From assembly GCA_049514555.1 (NCBI GenBank), contig JBEKUY010000005.1, forward strand, positions 62,001-126,000: 64,000 bases of DNA. Direction: 5' to 3'. Below the pieces are notes generated by a model that saw only the letters and a program-made list of their open reading frames with translations, made no database searches and was not told the DNA's origin. The stretch comes from JBEKUY01 sp049514555. Lineage in GTDB: Bacteria; Acidobacteriota; Terriglobia; Acidiferrales; UBA7541. This document shows, in pieces, positions 61,654 to 64,000 of this stretch; positions within the stretch are counted from its first letter, which is position 1; every line of letters starts with the position of its first letter. The translations under genes were made by a program, and so were the position numbers.

Positions 61654-62985
61654 TCATTCGGCGTGGAAGCGAACGTCCACTCGCAAACTGGTCGGATCGG
61701 GCAGGGGAGTAGCGCCGGCTTTCTTCGGGATGATCCGCGCCCCAATGAAAATGCGCCCCCAATCTTCGCGAAGAAATTTCCTAAGATAGGTAGCGTCATA
61801 CACATCGCCTGGTTTCAATTGCCAAGCCGCGCGGATCTGATCGGCGAACGGGGCGGACTCGAAGAGTCCGGTGATCAACAATCTTCCCATGCGGTACTGC
61901 GCGCCTTCCTGGACATTGAAGGCGTAGGTGACGGTGCGCGCCGCATCGTCATATTGGGGCTCGGGAGCGCAGCGTGCCTGAATGTACCCAGTGCTTCCGT
62001 AAGCTTCGAGAACGCCTTCCTCACCATGTTCGATCCGATCGGCAGCGGCGATCTCTCCGCTCTGCAGTCCGAGGAATGCGCTGAGCTGTGCGGCGGAGAA
62101 GACGTTGTTGCCCCTCCACTCCGCGTGATTCCAGGAATATCGTGGTCCGGGGACGACAGTGAAGGTCAACTTCACCCGTGGCGTTGTCTGGCCGGAAGTC
62201 GCCGGGAGAATCTCGGTCCCGGGTTCCGCGAAGGACGCGCGCAGGTAGCCGTGATTCCTGTAGATTGCCGTCAACTCTCGCGCGGCAACTTCTCGGGCGA
62301 TCACGCGGGAGTAGGGCTGCTCCAGGAATCGCCGGGCGGAAGAAGCAAAGAGGCTTTGATCGAGCGGCCCTCCAGTCACTTCCATGGATTCGACCACGGC
62401 CGCGTTGTTATCGACGCGGAAGGAATACACGGTCGGGGCTTGTCCCAGCTTGCCAGTGCGGATGAAGGAAACCGCGCCCTGGATGTTCCGCTCCTGCAGC
62501 AAGTGCTGGAGCGCGTCCACGGCGCCCTGCAGCATGTCTCCCTGTTCGGGCAGAGAGCCATCAAACAAGGGCAGCGCCTTGACGAGCGCCGCGGACAGCT
62601 CCGCATCGGAGAATCATACGAAGTTGTCGAAGTCGCAGACCAGGAAGCGGCTCGCTTCCTTCACGTTCAAGGTCGCCGTCATCCCGTCACGGTCCACGCG
62701 ATATTGGTAGGACACTTCGGTGAAAGCGCCCGTCCCGCCGAGCCGGTTCACGGCTGCCTGCAGGTCCGCTTCGCGCACGGTCTGGCCGCGCCGGAGGCCC
62801 GAGGCAGCAATGATTTTAGCCGGCGGGAAGCGCTTGGCGCCGGCGACCTCGATCCGCGCGAGCGTAACGGGACCACTTCTCTGGCCCGCCCAAGCCGAAA
62901 GGGCCAACATGACGCATAGAATCGCAGGCACCGCCCCAGGCGCTCGGATCAGGCATCGCACTCGGCCTGCAGCGCTCCGGAACAT
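61654..62985 (-). pseudogene. POTRA-domain (BamA/Omp85-like) protein with an in-frame TGA
   Basis: The upstream frame (62985-62614) has a signal peptide (VPAILCVMLALSAWAGQ) and one POTRA-type repeat (ARIEVAGAKRFPPAKIIAAS, FTEVSYQYRVDRDGMTATLN), ending CDFDNFV-TGA. The same frame continues after the stop: FSDAELSAALVKALPLFDGS and further POTRA-like modules to 61654. Joined, it is about 443 codons. Related proteins, as I recall, have NFVWFSDEEL here, so the TGA replaces a TGG Trp codon. Either a nonsense mutation or a base error. No transmembrane barrel is present. Confidence 0.75.
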
Positions 62986-63005
62986 GTAAATGTGGCGGCG
63001 GTTCT

Positions 63006-64000
63006 TCAGAAGGCCGGTCCTCGCGTATCGGTGCCGATCACCTGGCCGTGGAGCGTCCCCGGAATCAGCGTGTCGCGCTCGGGTACACCGCTCTTGGCGT
63101 CCGCAACAGTGACGTGGTTAACGTCGAGAGTCCTGGCGAGGGCGCGTTCAAAATTGGCTTTTGCTTCCGCGAGATCTGCCAGCGCGCGCAGTTCGGTGCC
63201 CTGCGCGGCGACGAGGTCCCGCTGGGTCTGAATGACCAGGTACACAGTGGACGCGCCGAGTTGGTATTTCTTCTGCTCGGCGTCGAAGGTCTGTTGCTGT
63301 AAGACCCTGGCCTTGACGGCGGCCTCGACACGCGCCCGGTCTTGCTGGAAGGCCACGAACGTATTGCGCACGTCCAGAATCGCGGCGTTCTTCAGTTGCT
63401 GCAGTTGCGCCTCGGCCTGTCTCCTGGTGAGTTGCGCCAGCTGGTTATCCGCCTGGGCCTGCCGGTTGCGTATTGGGATCGTGAGGTTCAACTGGACCGC
63501 ATAGTCGGGAAACTGGTTGTGGAATATTTGGCTCATTGCGCCGCCGAATCCGCCCTTCTGGATGCCAAGAACATTCGGGACTGACTCAGAAACGAAGATG
63601 GGCACGGGCACCGTCACGGGAACGCCGTTTTGGTCCACAACCGGCACCCCCAAGTCAGCGGCTATCGTGGGTGTGCCCAGAATGGCCGTATCGCCGGAAA
63701 GACCAACGGTGCCGTACTGAGCCGACAGGGTGGCGATGGGAAGCAAAGCGTTCCTCGTGGCACGAACGTTGATGTCCGCGTTTTGCAGCGAAATCGCTTG
63801 AGCCTGGAGCTCGGGGCGCTTGGCAAAGGCTTCCTTGACGGCGTTCTCGAAGGAGGACATCTCGACCTGGACGTCTTGAGTGGGCGTGTCCGTTGGAACG
63901 ATCTCGACCTCGATTACACCGGGAACCAGCGGATCCCTCGAAATCAGGTTTTTCAGGGCCTGCTGGTCCTGAAGCTGGACCGTTTGTGCCACGATAAGGT
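63006..64000 (-). CDS. TolC-family outer-membrane protein, 5' end outside the window
   Basis: The frame is open to the window end; the GTG at 63992 is internal (LIVAQTVQLQDQQALKNLIS). About 330 residues are visible: the helical hairpin repeat TFVAFQQDRARVEAAVKARVLQ and QRDLVAAQGTELRALADLAEA, and the alternating Gln/Ala coiled pattern of OEP domains. NLTIPIRNRQAQADNQLAQL is typical. It forms the outer-membrane exit duct of RND or ABC pumps; the inner components are not in the window. It is co-directional with the POTRA gene. Confidence 0.85.
   Translation of the reverse strand, partial: LIVAQTVQLQDQQALKNLISRDPLVPGVIEVEIVPTDTPTQDVQVEMSSFENAVKEAFAKRPELQAQAISLQNADINVRATRNALLPIATLSAQYGTVGLSGDTAILGTPTIAADLGVPVVDQNGVPVTVPVPIFVSESVPNVLGIQKGGFGGAMSQIFHNQFPDYAVQLNLTIPIRNRQAQADNQLAQLTRRQAEAQLQQLKNAAILDVRNTFVAFQQDRARVEAAVKARVLQQQTFDAEQKKYQLGASTVYLVIQTQRDLVAAQGTELRALADLAEAKANFERALARTLDVNHVTVADAKSGVPERDTLIPGTLHGQVIGTDTRGPAF

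Noticed and set aside
62614..62616. Selenocysteine recoding of the TGA in the POTRA protein
   Set aside because: The position corresponds to Trp in relatives as I recall them, and the only nearby hairpin is too close to the TGA and lacks SECIS features.

Overview
The window is about 64 kb of a high-GC bacterial chromosome. It is most probably from the phylum Acidobacteriota, class Terriglobia or a relative. This is an inference from gene style: several PAS-rich hybrid histidine kinases of the 'IAHDFNNLL' type, a Reg_prop/Y_Y_Y sensor, a Ser/Thr kinase fused to TPRs, an S53 sedolisin, a POTRA-type outer-membrane protein and ASCGGG-type surface-protein tails. No rRNA or marker gene fixes the lineage.

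Left chromosomal part (1-21.8 kb): a biotin carboxylase cut by the window edge, thiE, two APC amino-acid permeases, an ECF sigma/small membrane-protein operon, a secreted GH5 glycosidase, a frameshifted small secreted protein, a frameshifted trypsin-like protease, a HAMP-SpoIIE phosphatase, an SDR, nnr-tsaE, a large protein with a class III cyclase-like domain, a hybrid kinase and a REC-PilZ regulator. This part ends in a clear selenocysteine tRNA gene (anticodon TCA, 99 nt, encoded CCA).

Integrated element (21.84-38.75 kb): the last 24 nt of tRNA-Sec recur exactly at 38725-38748, just beyond a tyrosine-recombinase gene. They bound an undescribed island of about 16.9 kb. Both ends also carry a GGCGGCA-A(n)-GGCGGCA motif that may be an integrase or excisionase arm site. 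The backbone is an integrase, an excisionase-like HTH protein, two paralogous ribbon-helix-helix (RHH) genes in opposite orientation, each preceded by a long palindrome with compensatory changes, and a 363-aa unknown protein behind iteron-like repeats. The cargo is two hybrid sensor kinases (one has lost nearly all of its propeller sensor domain), an XRE regulator, a secreted protease, a secreted unknown protein, a zinc-ribbon protein and decayed fragments. No relaxase or conjugation gene is visible.

Right chromosomal part (38.75-64 kb): a three-gene secreted-protein operon (PA2779-like protein, C39-like peptidase, TPR/beta-barrel protein). Next is an acyl-CoA dehydrogenase-FixCX-EtfB-EtfA electron-transfer operon, then a quinone oxidoreductase, an alpha/beta hydrolase, a sedolisin, an array of unrelated hairpins, an NmrA-like protein and a Ser/Thr kinase with TPRs. 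After that come an AT-rich intergenic segment with DnaA-box-like and iteron-like repeats, and a catabolic cluster: hutH, a thioesterase and a split methylmalonyl-CoA mutase. The window ends with a POTRA protein interrupted by an in-frame TGA and a TolC-family protein that runs off the edge.

Three coding sequences are interrupted: T5 runs at about 8719 and 9370, and a TGA at 62614. They may be assembly errors or real decay. The biotin carboxylase at the left edge and the methylmalonyl-CoA mutase at the right fit propionate and branched-chain degradation, and the ETF operon would take electrons from acyl-CoA oxidation.
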